From positions 2,978,501 to 3,042,500 of the forward strand of contig NZ_CP036170.1 in the NCBI RefSeq assembly GCF_004295125.1: a DNA stretch of 64,000 bases, in the 5' to 3' direction. Every line of letters starts with the position of its first letter. The first letter of the stretch is position 1. Positions 16,765-24,904 of this stretch are shown here, piece after piece. The stretch comes from [Clostridium] scindens ATCC 35704 (GTDB taxonomy: Bacteria; Bacillota; Clostridia; Lachnospirales; Lachnospiraceae). The notes under the pieces are model-generated. The model did not search any database. It was not told where the DNA came from and saw only the letters and a program-made list of their open reading frames with translations. The translations under genes were made by a program, and so were the position numbers.

Positions 16765-18051
16765 CTAGCGGTCCGCCAGTTCTTTTATGATATCTTCCCA
16801 GCTGATGCCTTTTTCAACCATTAGTACCATAGCGTGGTACAGGAAATCGGCCATCTCGTATTTTACCTCTTCCGGATTCGGGTTCTTGGCAGCGATCACT
16901 ACCTCAGTGGCTTCTTCTCCCACCTTCTTCAATATCTTGTCGATTCCCTTATCAAACAGGTAGTTGGTATAGGAGCCCTCTTTTGGGTTCTCCCTCCGGT
17001 CTACGATCGTGTCGTACACCGCTTCAAATACTTGGAGGGGATTGGTCTCGTCATAATCGTTGCCTACCAGAGGCTGGAAGAAGCAGGTAGGATTGCCCGT
17101 ATGACAAGCCGCCCCGATCTGGTCCACTTTTGCAAGCAAGGTGTCGTAGTCGCAGTCGATAGTCAGGGATTTGACATACTGGAAATGTCCGCTGGTCTCC
17201 CCCTTGGTCCACAGTTGCTGCCTGCTGCGGCTATAGTAGGTCATCTTCCCCGTCTTAATGGTCTTATAGAAAGCCTCCTCGTTCATATATGCCAGCATCA
17301 GGACTTCCTGAGTCTTATAGTGCTGTACGACCACCGGGATCAGCCCCTGCTCATTCGTCTTGAACTGGGAGAATTCCATCATGCTTTCAAAAGAAGTCAT
17401 CTTAATCTCCTCCTGGCCGCATTTTTCCTTGAATTCCACGAAATCCATATCCGTCTGGCTGACGAACTTTCCAGACAGGCCTTTGACTCCCGGACACTTC
17501 AATATCTTGTACAGTTCCGGCTCCTCCATGGTGTCGGTCACGATTACGCAGGGCACCTCTGTCACATTCATAACAGAGTTGAGATCCAGACGATGCATGA
17601 ATATAATCTCGCTGCTATAGTCATTAATCAGGTGCTGATGCTTGAACAGCGCGTCAAAGTCATTCAAGGACACCGCCACTTTCTCCTTTCCGAAGCGCTT
17701 CGCGGCATCCTCGATCAACTTCACGCTGTCCGACTTGGAGAAATTCAGCATGGCGCGCTTGGCACCTGCATACAGAATCTTCTTAATATCCTCCTGCCTC
17801 CTGATGTTTCCGCCTGCAACCATGGGAATCCGTATCATGCGGTTCATCCGCTTCATCAAGTCTATCGCCTCGTCATGCTCCTCGTCCGAATCAGACAGGT
17901 CAAAGACCAGCAGTTCGTCAGCCCCATGGTCGCTGTAATATTTTGCAAGCCCGATGACGTCATCTGACATAACCGTATCGTCGTCGAACCATTTTACCGC
18001 TTTGCCGCCTGCAATAAATATGCAGGGAATCAATCTTTTATAACTCATCAT
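16765..18051 (-). CDS. hisIE: HisIE with an N-terminal degenerate HisF-like domain
   Basis: A 428-residue three-part protein. Residues about 225-325 are phosphoribosyl-AMP cyclohydrolase: [17 protein letters not shown], then [19 protein letters not shown] and the TGNPTCF cysteine. Residues about 340-428 are phosphoribosyl-ATP pyrophosphohydrolase ([27 protein letters not shown]). Together they do steps 2 and 3 of histidine synthesis. Residues 1-220 resemble HisF or HisA ([45 protein letters not shown]), but the catalytic Asp11 and Asp130 of HisF align with Phe12 and Asn130, so this domain is probably not catalytic. Start codons at 18051 and 18048 both follow GGAGG. Last gene of the his operon. 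Confidence 0.93.
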   Translation of the reverse strand: MMSYKRLIPCIFIAGGKAVKWFDDDTVMSDDVIGLAKYYSDHGADELLVFDLSDSDEEHDEAIDLMKRMNRMIRIPMVAGGNIRRQEDIKKILYAGAKRAMLNFSKSDSVKLIEDAAKRFGKEKVAVSLNDFDALFKHQHLINDYSSEIIFMHRLDLNSVMNVTEVPCVIVTDTMEEPELYKILKCPGVKGLSGKFVSQTDMDFVEFKEKCGQEEIKMTSFESMMEFSQFKTNEQGLIPVVVQHYKTQEVLMLAYMNEEAFYKTIKTGKMTYYSRSRQQLWTKGETSGHFQYVKSLTIDCDYDTLLAKVDQIGAACHTGNPTCFFQPLVGNDYDETNPLQVFEAVYDTIVDRRENPKEGSYTNYLFDKGIDKILKKVGEEATEVVIAAKNPNPEEVKYEMADFLYHAMVLMVEKGISWEDIIKELADR

Positions 18052-18065
18052 TTATGCCGCCTCCT

Positions 18066-18653
18066 CTATAGGCTCCCTTTTGTAGTCCATGCTTCCTGAA
18101 TTCTTGGCTCAGGTAGCGTTGCCATGTCCAGTGCTTTTCCAAAACTCTTAAACAGCGTCTCTGCCATGTGATGGCTGTTCTCCCCATCCAGAATGCGAAG
18201 ATGGATGTTCATCATCGCGCTGTAAGACACTGCATAGAAGAATTCTTTGATCATCTCCGTATCCATATCGCCGATACGCTCTGCTGTAAACTCAGATTGG
18301 AATCTGAGATAGGGCCTTCCTGAGAGATCCACGGCGCATAAGGCAAGCGTCTCATCCATCGGCAGCATGAAATGCCCATAGCGCCGGATTCCGGCTTTAT
18401 CGCCGATGGCCTCAAGGATTGCCTGTCCCAGGACGATTCCCGTATCTTCTATCGTATGATGGCAGTCCACGTCCAGGTCTCCTATGACCTTCACCGTCAG
18501 ATCGAATAATCCATGCCTGGCAAATCCATCCAGCATGTGATCAAAAAATCCAACTCCTGTGTCGATCTGCGTCTTTCCCGTGCCATCCAGATTCAGCGTA
18601 AGATCAATATCCGTCTCTTTCGTGGTTCTTGTACAACTGGCTGTTCGATTCAT
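18066..18653 (-). CDS. hisB: Imidazoleglycerol-phosphate dehydratase
   Basis: A 195-residue monofunctional HisB, step 6 of histidine synthesis. The metal-binding repeats are visible as GVGFFDHMLDGFARHGLFD (about 33-51), DCHHTIEDTGIVLG (about 63-76), and GENSHHMAETLFKSFGKAL near residue 158-175. The phosphatase domain of enteric HisB is absent. It lies 35 bases downstream of hisD and 14 bases before hisIE. Confidence 0.97.
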   Translation of the reverse strand: MNRTASCTRTTKETDIDLTLNLDGTGKTQIDTGVGFFDHMLDGFARHGLFDLTVKVIGDLDVDCHHTIEDTGIVLGQAILEAIGDKAGIRRYGHFMLPMDETLALCAVDLSGRPYLRFQSEFTAERIGDMDTEMIKEFFYAVSYSAMMNIHLRILDGENSHHMAETLFKSFGKALDMATLPEPRIQEAWTTKGSL

Positions 18654-18688
18654 GCTTCTAGCCCCCTGTCTTCGTATTTTACATCCGT

Positions 18689-19978
18689 CTATTCAAAGCG
18701 GACTTTGATGGAATTAGCGTGAGCAGTCAGCTGCTCCGCCTTCGCAAAGTCCTCGATATCCTCATGGATTGCCTCCAGCGCGTTTCTGGAGTATGAAATG
18801 ATGCTTGATTTCTTGATAAAGTCGTCCACCGACAGCGGCGAGAAGAACTTAGCCGTGCCATTGGTGGGCAGTACATGGTTTGGTCCGGCAAAATAGTCTC
18901 CCAGCGGCTCGCTGGAATATTCGCCGATAAAGATAGCGCCTGCATTGCGGATCTTTGTCATCACGTCATAAGGATCCTTCGTCTGTATCTCCAGGTGCTC
19001 GGACGCGATCTCGTTTGCGGTCTCAATGGCGTCCTCCATGGAATCCGCGATCAATATGTAGCCGTAATTGTCAAGAGACTTGCTGATAATCCCGCTTCTT
19101 GGCAGTTCTTTTAAGAATGCGTCAACCTGGTCCGATACCTGTCCTGCCAGTTCCTCGCTTGTGGTTACCAGGATCGCGGAAGCCAGTTCATCGTGCTCTG
19201 CCTGCGACAGAAGATCCGCCGCCACATATCTGGGATTGGCAGATTCATCCGCGATCACCAGGATCTCGCTTGGGCCTGCAATGGCGTCAATGCTTACGTG
19301 GCCATACACGGCTTTTTTCGCCAGAGCCACATAGATATTGCCCGGGCCTACGATCTTGTCCACCTTCGGAATGCTCTGGGTTCCATACGCCAGCGCGCCA
19401 ATTGCCTGGGCTCCGCCCACCTTATAGATGGCAGTAGCGCCTGCCTCATGGGCGGCGACCAGGGTATTCGGGGTGACTTTCCCGTCCTTATCCGGCGGCG
19501 TCACCATAATAATCTCTTCTACGCCTGCCACTTTCGCAGGCATGATGTTCATCAGCACGGAGGATGGGTATACTGCCTTTCCGCCCGGCACGTATACGCC
19601 TACCCGCTTAAGCGGCGTTACCTTCTGTCCCAGCATGGTCCCGTCCGGCTTGCTGTCAAACCAGCTGTACTGCCTCTGCTTCTCATGGTAAGCCTCTATA
19701 TTCTTGAGGGCCTTTCGGATAATCTCCACCAGTGCCGGGTCAGCCAGTTCATAGGCTTCCTTTATCTCATCTTCCGTTACCTCGATATTCGCGGCGCTGA
19801 TGACTGCCTGGTCAAACTTACGCGTATAGTCAAAGACAGCCTCGTCCTTTTCTCTTTTCACGCGCGCAAGAATCTCTGCCACCCCTTTCTCGTACTCACC
19901 ATAATTGTTGGGGCTTCTCTTCAGCAGGTCTTCCAGAAGATTTTGTCTTGTATCCGCATCTAAACGTTGTATTCTCAT
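18689..19978 (-). CDS. hisD: Histidinol dehydrogenase
   Basis: A 429-residue enzyme that oxidises histidinol to histidine in two NAD-dependent steps. Family signatures include RVGVYVPGGKAVYPSSVLMN (about 120-139), KIVGPGNIYVALAKK (about 220-234), IDAIAGPSEILVIADE (about 241-256) and the GPNHVLPTNGTAKF segment that contributes zinc and substrate ligands. It starts 18 bases after hisG ends and is followed by hisB. Confidence 0.97.
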   Translation of the reverse strand: MRIQRLDADTRQNLLEDLLKRSPNNYGEYEKGVAEILARVKREKDEAVFDYTRKFDQAVISAANIEVTEDEIKEAYELADPALVEIIRKALKNIEAYHEKQRQYSWFDSKPDGTMLGQKVTPLKRVGVYVPGGKAVYPSSVLMNIMPAKVAGVEEIIMVTPPDKDGKVTPNTLVAAHEAGATAIYKVGGAQAIGALAYGTQSIPKVDKIVGPGNIYVALAKKAVYGHVSIDAIAGPSEILVIADESANPRYVAADLLSQAEHDELASAILVTTSEELAGQVSDQVDAFLKELPRSGIISKSLDNYGYILIADSMEDAIETANEIASEHLEIQTKDPYDVMTKIRNAGAIFIGEYSSEPLGDYFAGPNHVLPTNGTAKFFSPLSVDDFIKKSSIISYSRNALEAIHEDIEDFAKAEQLTAHANSIKVRFE

Positions 19979-19996
19979 GATAGCCTCTTCCTTTCT

Positions 19997-20638
19997 TTAT
20001 ATCGCGATCTGCGCGCGCAATCTGGTAAGAAGGGATTTGATCCTCTCGCTCTCCATACGCATGCTCACCGGATTAACGATCATCCTTGCAGATAGCGGGC
20101 ACACTTCTTCCAGTACCTCCAGACCGTTTTCCTTCAACGTGGAGCCTGTCTCCACAATATCCACGATTACTTCCGACAGCCCCACGATAGGCGCCAGCTC
20201 GATGGAGCCGTTCAGCTTGATGATCTCCACGGTCTGATGCTTGGTATTGTAGAAATAATCCTTAGCAATATTCGGATATTTGGTGGCTACCCGGATCAAT
20301 TCATGATGCTGCAGAAGCGGCGCTGCCTCCTTATGCCCGCAGACGCACATCTTGCATTTCCCATATCCCAGATCCAGGACTTCATGAACCTTGCGTCCCT
20401 CTTCCAGAATCGTGTCCTTTCCTACCACGCCGATATCGGCAGCGCCGTATTCGACATAAGTAGGCACATCCGGCCCCTTTGCGAGGAAGAAGCGAAGCTT
20501 CAACTCCTCATTGGTGAAGATCAGCTTCCGGGACTCCTTATCCTTCATCTCCTCGCAGGTAATTCCGATTTTTTCAAACAATTCCAGCGTCTGGTTCGCC
20601 AGACGTCCTTTTCCCAAAGCAAATGTCAAGTATCTCAT
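19997..20638 (-). CDS. hisG: ATP phosphoribosyltransferase, short catalytic form
   Basis: A 213-residue HisG(S), step 1 of histidine synthesis. It begins [20 protein letters not shown] and contains the PRPP loop [20 protein letters not shown] (about 151-170). The C-terminal histidine-binding domain of long HisG is absent, so it needs the HisZ subunit encoded directly upstream (7-base gap). GGAG lies 11 bases before the ATG. Confidence 0.96.
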   Translation of the reverse strand: MRYLTFALGKGRLANQTLELFEKIGITCEEMKDKESRKLIFTNEELKLRFFLAKGPDVPTYVEYGAADIGVVGKDTILEEGRKVHEVLDLGYGKCKMCVCGHKEAAPLLQHHELIRVATKYPNIAKDYFYNTKHQTVEIIKLNGSIELAPIVGLSEVIVDIVETGSTLKENGLEVLEEVCPLSARMIVNPVSMRMESERIKSLLTRLRAQIAI

Positions 20639-20645
20639 ATTTGGT

Positions 20646-21899
20646 CTAACTCCTATCTGTGCTATTCACGATCTTATGCTCTCCGGTGACCAGATTAATC
20701 ATGGTGATCTCGCCAGATTTCTTAATATAAATCAGGTTCCCGGCATAGTATTCTTTTCCATATTCTACATACTCCTCCAGCAGCTTGCCTTTGGATTTCT
20801 TGATCAATTCCGTATTCTTAGCCTTCCGGCGGAAATCTTTGGCAAGGGCAATAGCTTCCCGCTGCTTTCCCTCATCATAGAGGATCAGCGTATTCTTCCT
20901 GGTATAAACGATGCGGACCTTCTGACGGATCAGGGCGTTCATCAGCTCATCAATCACGATGACAAAGCCGATGGACGCGAATTCTTTGCCGAACTTCTCC
21001 AGCAGATGATCATAGCGGCCTCCCTTAACGATGGCATCCCCGGTGCCAAAGGTATAGCCCCGGAAGATGATGCCGGTATAGTATCCGTAAGTTCCGCTCA
21101 TGCTTAAGTCAAAGGTCACGAATTTCTCCACGCCATAGAGTTTCAAGGTGTCATAGATCTTTTCCAGCCTTTTTACTGCCATCACGCCCTTGGAATTCGG
21201 CGCGATATTCTTCGCCTGCGCCAGGATGTCGATCCCGCCCACCAATTCATTCAAGGCCGAAAACGCTTCCTTGGAACTTCTCTTTACCTGAATGCTGTTA
21301 AGGAACTCTTCCACGCCAAAATAATTCCGGTTATTGATCAATTCCCGCACACGCAATTCCGCCTCCTCATCCAGGCAGGCATCCTCTATCAGACTCTGAA
21401 AGAAGTCTACATTGCCTACGCTTAGCTGGAATTCCTTAAGGCCGATGGTTAGCATGGACTCGATCACCAGCGCCAGCATCTCCGCATCCGCCTCCACGGA
21501 GTCATCTCCCATCAGTTCCGCGCCCATCTGGGTGGTCTCCCGCAGACGTCCCTGATAGTTGGAATGGTTGACAAAGGTGCTGCCGGTATAGCAAAGCCTG
21601 ATGGGCAGTTCCTCATCCTGGAACAGCGTGGCCGCCGCGCGGGCTATGGACGGGGTGATATCCGGCCTGAGGGCCAGCGTATTTCCGTCTTTATCGAAAA
21701 ATTTATACAGTTCGTTGGAAGGAACGGTCCCAATCTCTTTGCGGAACACATCAAAATATTCAAACGTAGGCGTCTGGATATCATGATACCCATATAAGTG
21801 GAATACCTTTTTGATACGTCCTTCCAATGCTAGTTTTTTCCCACATTCTACATTATATATATCTCTGACTCCTTCCGGAGTATGTAATAATTTCTTCAT
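20646..21899 (-). CDS. hisZ: ATP phosphoribosyltransferase regulatory subunit
   Basis: A 417-residue histidyl-tRNA-synthetase-like protein that pairs with short HisG and confers histidine feedback inhibition. It has the class-II synthetase-like core ([59 protein letters not shown]), and lies directly before hisG, not beside aspS as hisS often does, which supports HisZ. The ATG at 21899 follows GGAGG by only 4 bases and overlaps the stop of a 6-codon micro-ORF (21896-21916). An upstream GTG at 21929 in the same frame is less likely. Confidence 0.9.
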   Translation of the reverse strand: MKKLLHTPEGVRDIYNVECGKKLALEGRIKKVFHLYGYHDIQTPTFEYFDVFRKEIGTVPSNELYKFFDKDGNTLALRPDITPSIARAAATLFQDEELPIRLCYTGSTFVNHSNYQGRLRETTQMGAELMGDDSVEADAEMLALVIESMLTIGLKEFQLSVGNVDFFQSLIEDACLDEEAELRVRELINNRNYFGVEEFLNSIQVKRSSKEAFSALNELVGGIDILAQAKNIAPNSKGVMAVKRLEKIYDTLKLYGVEKFVTFDLSMSGTYGYYTGIIFRGYTFGTGDAIVKGGRYDHLLEKFGKEFASIGFVIVIDELMNALIRQKVRIVYTRKNTLILYDEGKQREAIALAKDFRRKAKNTELIKKSKGKLLEEYVEYGKEYYAGNLIYIKKSGEITMINLVTGEHKIVNSTDRS

Positions 21900-21916
21900 A
21901 TATCCTCCAAATTCAT
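21896..21916 (-). CDS. Six-codon leader micro-ORF before hisZ (MNLEDI)
   Basis: The segment before hisZ is a near-tandem duplication of GGAGGATATATGAA. The first copy provides a GGAGG and an ATG at 21914-21916 reading MNLEDI, with the TGA overlapping the hisZ ATG (ATGA). It may be a coupling device or an accidental duplication; no histidine codons occur, so it is not a classic his attenuator peptide. Confidence 0.35.
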   Translation of the reverse strand: MNLEDI

Positions 21917-21962
21917 ATATCCTCCGCACTTTAGTGTGCTACCATGTTAAAAACCCTATTGA

Positions 21963-21991
21963 ATTATAAGCATTTTCCTACTCTTTGTCAA
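21963..21991 (-). promoter_or_regulatory. Consensus sigma-A promoter of the his operon
   Basis: Minus-strand TTGACA (21986-21991), 17 bases, TATAAT (21963-21968): an exact consensus. The -35 lies inside the last codons of recU (Leu-Asp-Lys-Glu). The leader to hisZ is only about 55 bases, too short for a T-box. Confidence 0.85.
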
Positions 21992-22526
21992 GTTCCTCCC
22001 GCAACTCCAGATCCAGATTCATAGCATCCAGATAGGGGACGTAGCAGCCCCTCATAAACTCCAGGAAGAATCTGGAATCCAGTTCGTCGAACCGGAAACT
22101 TTTTCTGCCGCCTTCTTTGGCCCGCATCCAGAATCTGTAAAGTTCCTCAAATCGCATATAGTACAGAATATTCCTGGATATATAGTAGATCAGGATAAAG
22201 GCGATTCCTCCCTGCTTCTCGAATTCCGCCATGAATGTCACCTGATGCTCATGAATATTCTGAAGCGGAAATGTCTCTGCCACGCATTCCTTGGCATCAA
22301 AGCACGCCGGTATCCCCTGGATGGCGCCAATATAGTCGATGGTGCTCCTCTGGTCAAAGTAGGCCAGCGTAATCTGCCTGTGCTCCTTGTCCATCTTTAC
22401 CGGAGTGATGGGCGTTGGTATCTTCTGCATCAGGGCAAGCCCTTTTTCCAGATACCATTCGTTGGTCCGGTTGACCATCTCTTCTAATGTTGAACCTCTA
22501 AGGCCTCTTGAATTCCATGTTCCCAT
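21978..22526 (-). CDS. recU: Holliday junction resolvase RecU
   Basis: A 182-residue Firmicute-type resolvase that cuts four-way junctions in recombinational repair and chromosome segregation. The N-terminal WNSRGLRGSTLEEMVNRTNE, catalytic RSTIDYIG (Asp64) and CFDAKE (Asp77, Lys79) and the FPLQNIHEHQV loop match RecU. The PD-(D/E)xK pattern is thus Asp64...Asp77-x-Lys79. Its start overlaps the end of the RluA-family gene by 43 bases. The usual penicillin-binding-protein neighbour of Bacilli is absent. Confidence 0.92.
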   Translation of the reverse strand: MGTWNSRGLRGSTLEEMVNRTNEWYLEKGLALMQKIPTPITPVKMDKEHRQITLAYFDQRSTIDYIGAIQGIPACFDAKECVAETFPLQNIHEHQVTFMAEFEKQGGIAFILIYYISRNILYYMRFEELYRFWMRAKEGGRKSFRFDELDSRFFLEFMRGCYVPYLDAMNLDLELREELDKE

Positions 22527-23485
22527 GTTGTCTCCTTTATCAGTCTCCAGAATAGAGGCGGAACCTTGGCTGTAAAAGTCATCCCGGATATTTCATCCAA
22601 AGGCGCCTCCATCCAGGGGAGTTTCATCTGATATGCATGCAGCTGCTGGGCTCTTACCTGATAGCGTTCCTGAAACTGCCGGTTCCATCCTGCATCGCCG
22701 TATTTATAGTCCCCCAGAAGGGGATGTCCCTTGGAAGCAAGGTGCGCCCGGATCTGATGGGTACGCCCGGTGATTAGATGCACCTTTAGCAGGGTCATCT
22801 CCTGGTTATATGCAATTGGAACATATTCCGTCTCGATCGGCGTATCCCCTGCCTCCCTTATCGTAACCTTATTGGTCTTTTCATTTTTGGCTAGATAGCC
22901 GTAGATATGCTCCCGCCTACGGATCCCGCCCTTTACAAAGCAAAGATAGTATTTTTTCAGGGTCCTGTCCTTGAAAAGTCTTGCCATGGCCTGCAGCCCT
23001 ATCAGGGTCTTTCCTGCCACGATCAGGCCGCTGGTATTCCGGTCCAGGCGGTTGCAGATGGACGGGCGGAATGTCCGCAATTCCTCCTGCGTGATGCTCC
23101 CTTCTGCAAGCAGATAGGCGATCACATGCTCCACCATGGACACATCGTCCTTTGCGGCCTTCTGGGACAGCATCCCCGCAGGCTTATTGATGAATAGGAC
23201 ATTAGCATCCTCATGAATGATATCCAGATTCACGGATACCTGGTACTCTTCTTTTATAGGCGCCAGGCCGGCAAACTTCCCAATCGTGTCATCCGCCAGA
23301 AACAGTTTCACGCTGTCCCCCACGCCTAACTTCTCATTTCCTGTTGCCTTCTTGCCGTTGAGCACGATATTCTTCTTGCGCAGCATCTTATATAAGAAAC
23401 TTCCCGGGGCCTTGGCGAGATATTTTTTTAAGAACTTATCCAGCCTCTGGCCTGCTTCATTCTGGCTAATTATTATTTCTTTCAT
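22484..23485 (-). CDS. RluA-family pseudouridine synthase
   Basis: A 333-residue RNA pseudouridine synthase. An S4 domain (about 1-65, GQRLDKFLKKYLAK) precedes the catalytic domain, whose signature is NRLDRNTSGLIVAG with the nucleophilic Asp (about residue 147-149), followed by GRTHQIRAHLASKGHPLLGDYKYG. The start at 23485 follows AAGGA by 5 bases. Target is probably 23S rRNA (RluC/RluD class), not resolved. Overlaps recU. Confidence 0.92.
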   Translation of the reverse strand: MKEIIISQNEAGQRLDKFLKKYLAKAPGSFLYKMLRKKNIVLNGKKATGNEKLGVGDSVKLFLADDTIGKFAGLAPIKEEYQVSVNLDIIHEDANVLFINKPAGMLSQKAAKDDVSMVEHVIAYLLAEGSITQEELRTFRPSICNRLDRNTSGLIVAGKTLIGLQAMARLFKDRTLKKYYLCFVKGGIRRREHIYGYLAKNEKTNKVTIREAGDTPIETEYVPIAYNQEMTLLKVHLITGRTHQIRAHLASKGHPLLGDYKYGDAGWNRQFQERYQVRAQQLHAYQMKLPWMEAPLDEISGMTFTAKVPPLFWRLIKETTWEHGIQEALEVQH

Positions 23486-23509
23486 AGTAGTCCTTTTTGG
23501 AAACACTCG

Positions 23510-24088
23510 TTACATTGAAAGATTCAGAATGATATTTCTGATCTCTCTTTCTTTTTTCCTGGTATCCGCCTTTTCAATCGAGGCAATATTGTTCATCCCT
23601 TCGGCCCTGGACAAGAAGGCGACGTAATCGTGGAAGATCTTTACCGTCATCTTGTCATAGTGGCTGGCTTTCAGCATATCCTTTATATGCTTCGCAAGAA
23701 GGGTCTCGTCTGTCCTGGGGCTGCTGGCATATCCGCATACCACATGGCCGGATATTACGATCGCGTCCACTGGCATGACTTTATCTCTGCTGGTGATCAC
23801 CATATCATAGACTCTGGTAACCAGAGGCGCCTTTTCCTCAATCTCCTTGTACTTATCCGGCACAATGCTTTTGTGAGGCGCCATCGTGATCAATTCCACC
23901 AGCATCTTGGCCGCCGGAAGGCAGCCTACGATTGCCACGATCGTAAATAGGTTCATCCGTGTTCCCGTCTGCATGTATCCCAGCACGAATATAGCAATCA
24001 CTACCCCAAATTCTGCAATGGTCCAGATCAGATACTTGACCTTGCGGGCCTTCACATATCCCGGCTGTCCTTTCTCAATCTTCATCAT
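23510..24088 (-). CDS. Two-span membrane protein of unknown function
   Basis: A 192-residue protein with two adjacent membrane segments, about residues 20-40 (LIWTIAEFGVVIAIFVLGYM) and 48-68 (FTIVAIVGCLPAAKMLVELI), and a soluble C-terminal domain of about 120 residues containing DAIVISGHVVCGYASSPRTD and a basic tail. No family is recognised. GGGAG lies 10 bases before the ATG at 24088; alternative starts are 24085 and a GTG at 24097. It is 24 bases before the RluA gene and probably co-transcribed. Confidence 0.7.
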   Translation of the reverse strand: MMKIEKGQPGYVKARKVKYLIWTIAEFGVVIAIFVLGYMQTGTRMNLFTIVAIVGCLPAAKMLVELITMAPHKSIVPDKYKEIEEKAPLVTRVYDMVITSRDKVMPVDAIVISGHVVCGYASSPRTDETLLAKHIKDMLKASHYDKMTVKIFHDYVAFLSRAEGMNNIASIEKADTRKKEREIRNIILNLSM

Positions 24089-24115
24089 TTTGTACACTCT
24101 CCCTTATTTCCCATT

Positions 24116-24895
24116 TTATCCTGATTCGCGGCTTCCTTTGCTCATCCACGCCATAGCGGATGCAATCTGCGCATCCGGCACGATCTTTGCCAGCACCCTG
24201 GCTCCTTTCATGGCGGCGCCATACACAGATACCGGCTTTCTCCTGACAGAATCCCTTAACGCCTGTCTGACTACGCCCGGGGCATCCGCCCTGACGGTCG
24301 CCTTCCAGAAATTCTTAAGTTCTCCTGCCCGATCAAAGAATTCCGTGTCCACGGGGCCCGGGCAGACTGCCGTGACTACAATGCCCCGGCCTTTCGTTTC
24401 TTCCCGTATCGCCTGTGAAAAACTGTATACATAGGATTTTGTAGCCGCATACACGGCAAATCCCGGCTGCGGGGCGAATGCTGCCGCGGACGCAATATTA
24501 ATTATTCTACTTCCTTTTGTCATATATGGCAAGCATAAGAGTGTCAGCTTGGTCAGGGATCTGCAGTTTAAATCGATCATGCCGCACTGCTCTTCCATCT
24601 CCAATTCCTCCGCTGCTCCGATCTTTCCATAACCTGCTGCATTTACCAGCATCCGGATATCCGCGCTATATCTTTCCAGTTCCTTTTCTATCCGCGAGAA
24701 GATGTAATCCCGCATCATATCACCATCAAAGATCCGGACGGGAACCTCCGATTCCTTCACCAGTTCTTTCAGCCTGTCGGTCCTGCGCGCTACTACCCAC
24801 AGTTCATCCAGGCTATGATACAGCCTGGGAATCTGCCGGGCAAATTCTCTGCCGATTCCTGAAGATGCCCCGGTTATGACCGCTATTCTCATCAT
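24116..24895 (-). CDS. Short-chain dehydrogenase/reductase
   Basis: A 259-residue classical SDR. Cofactor motif TGASSGIG (8-15), NAAGYG near 86-91, catalytic Ser in IINIASAAAF and Tyr-x3-Lys in VYAATKSYVYS. Arginines just after the first strand suggest NADP preference (inference). C-terminal part is basic and hydrophobic (RRKPVSVYGAAMKGARVLAKIVP), as in DltE-like SDRs that act on lipids. GGAG precedes ATGATG by 5 bases. The substrate is unknown. Confidence 0.88.
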   Translation of the reverse strand: MMRIAVITGASSGIGREFARQIPRLYHSLDELWVVARRTDRLKELVKESEVPVRIFDGDMMRDYIFSRIEKELERYSADIRMLVNAAGYGKIGAAEELEMEEQCGMIDLNCRSLTKLTLLCLPYMTKGSRIINIASAAAFAPQPGFAVYAATKSYVYSFSQAIREETKGRGIVVTAVCPGPVDTEFFDRAGELKNFWKATVRADAPGVVRQALRDSVRRKPVSVYGAAMKGARVLAKIVPDAQIASAMAWMSKGSRESG

Positions 24896-24904
24896 ACCAT
24901 CTCC

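Noticed and set aside
16834-17967. Long plus-strand open frame (377 codons) across hisIE
   Set aside because: Fully antisense to hisIE, no ribosome binding site, His/Leu-rich composition typical of a complementary-strand shadow.
21900-21977. Histidine attenuator or T-box before hisZ
   Set aside because: The leader is about 55 bases, has no His codon run and no terminator-antiterminator pair.
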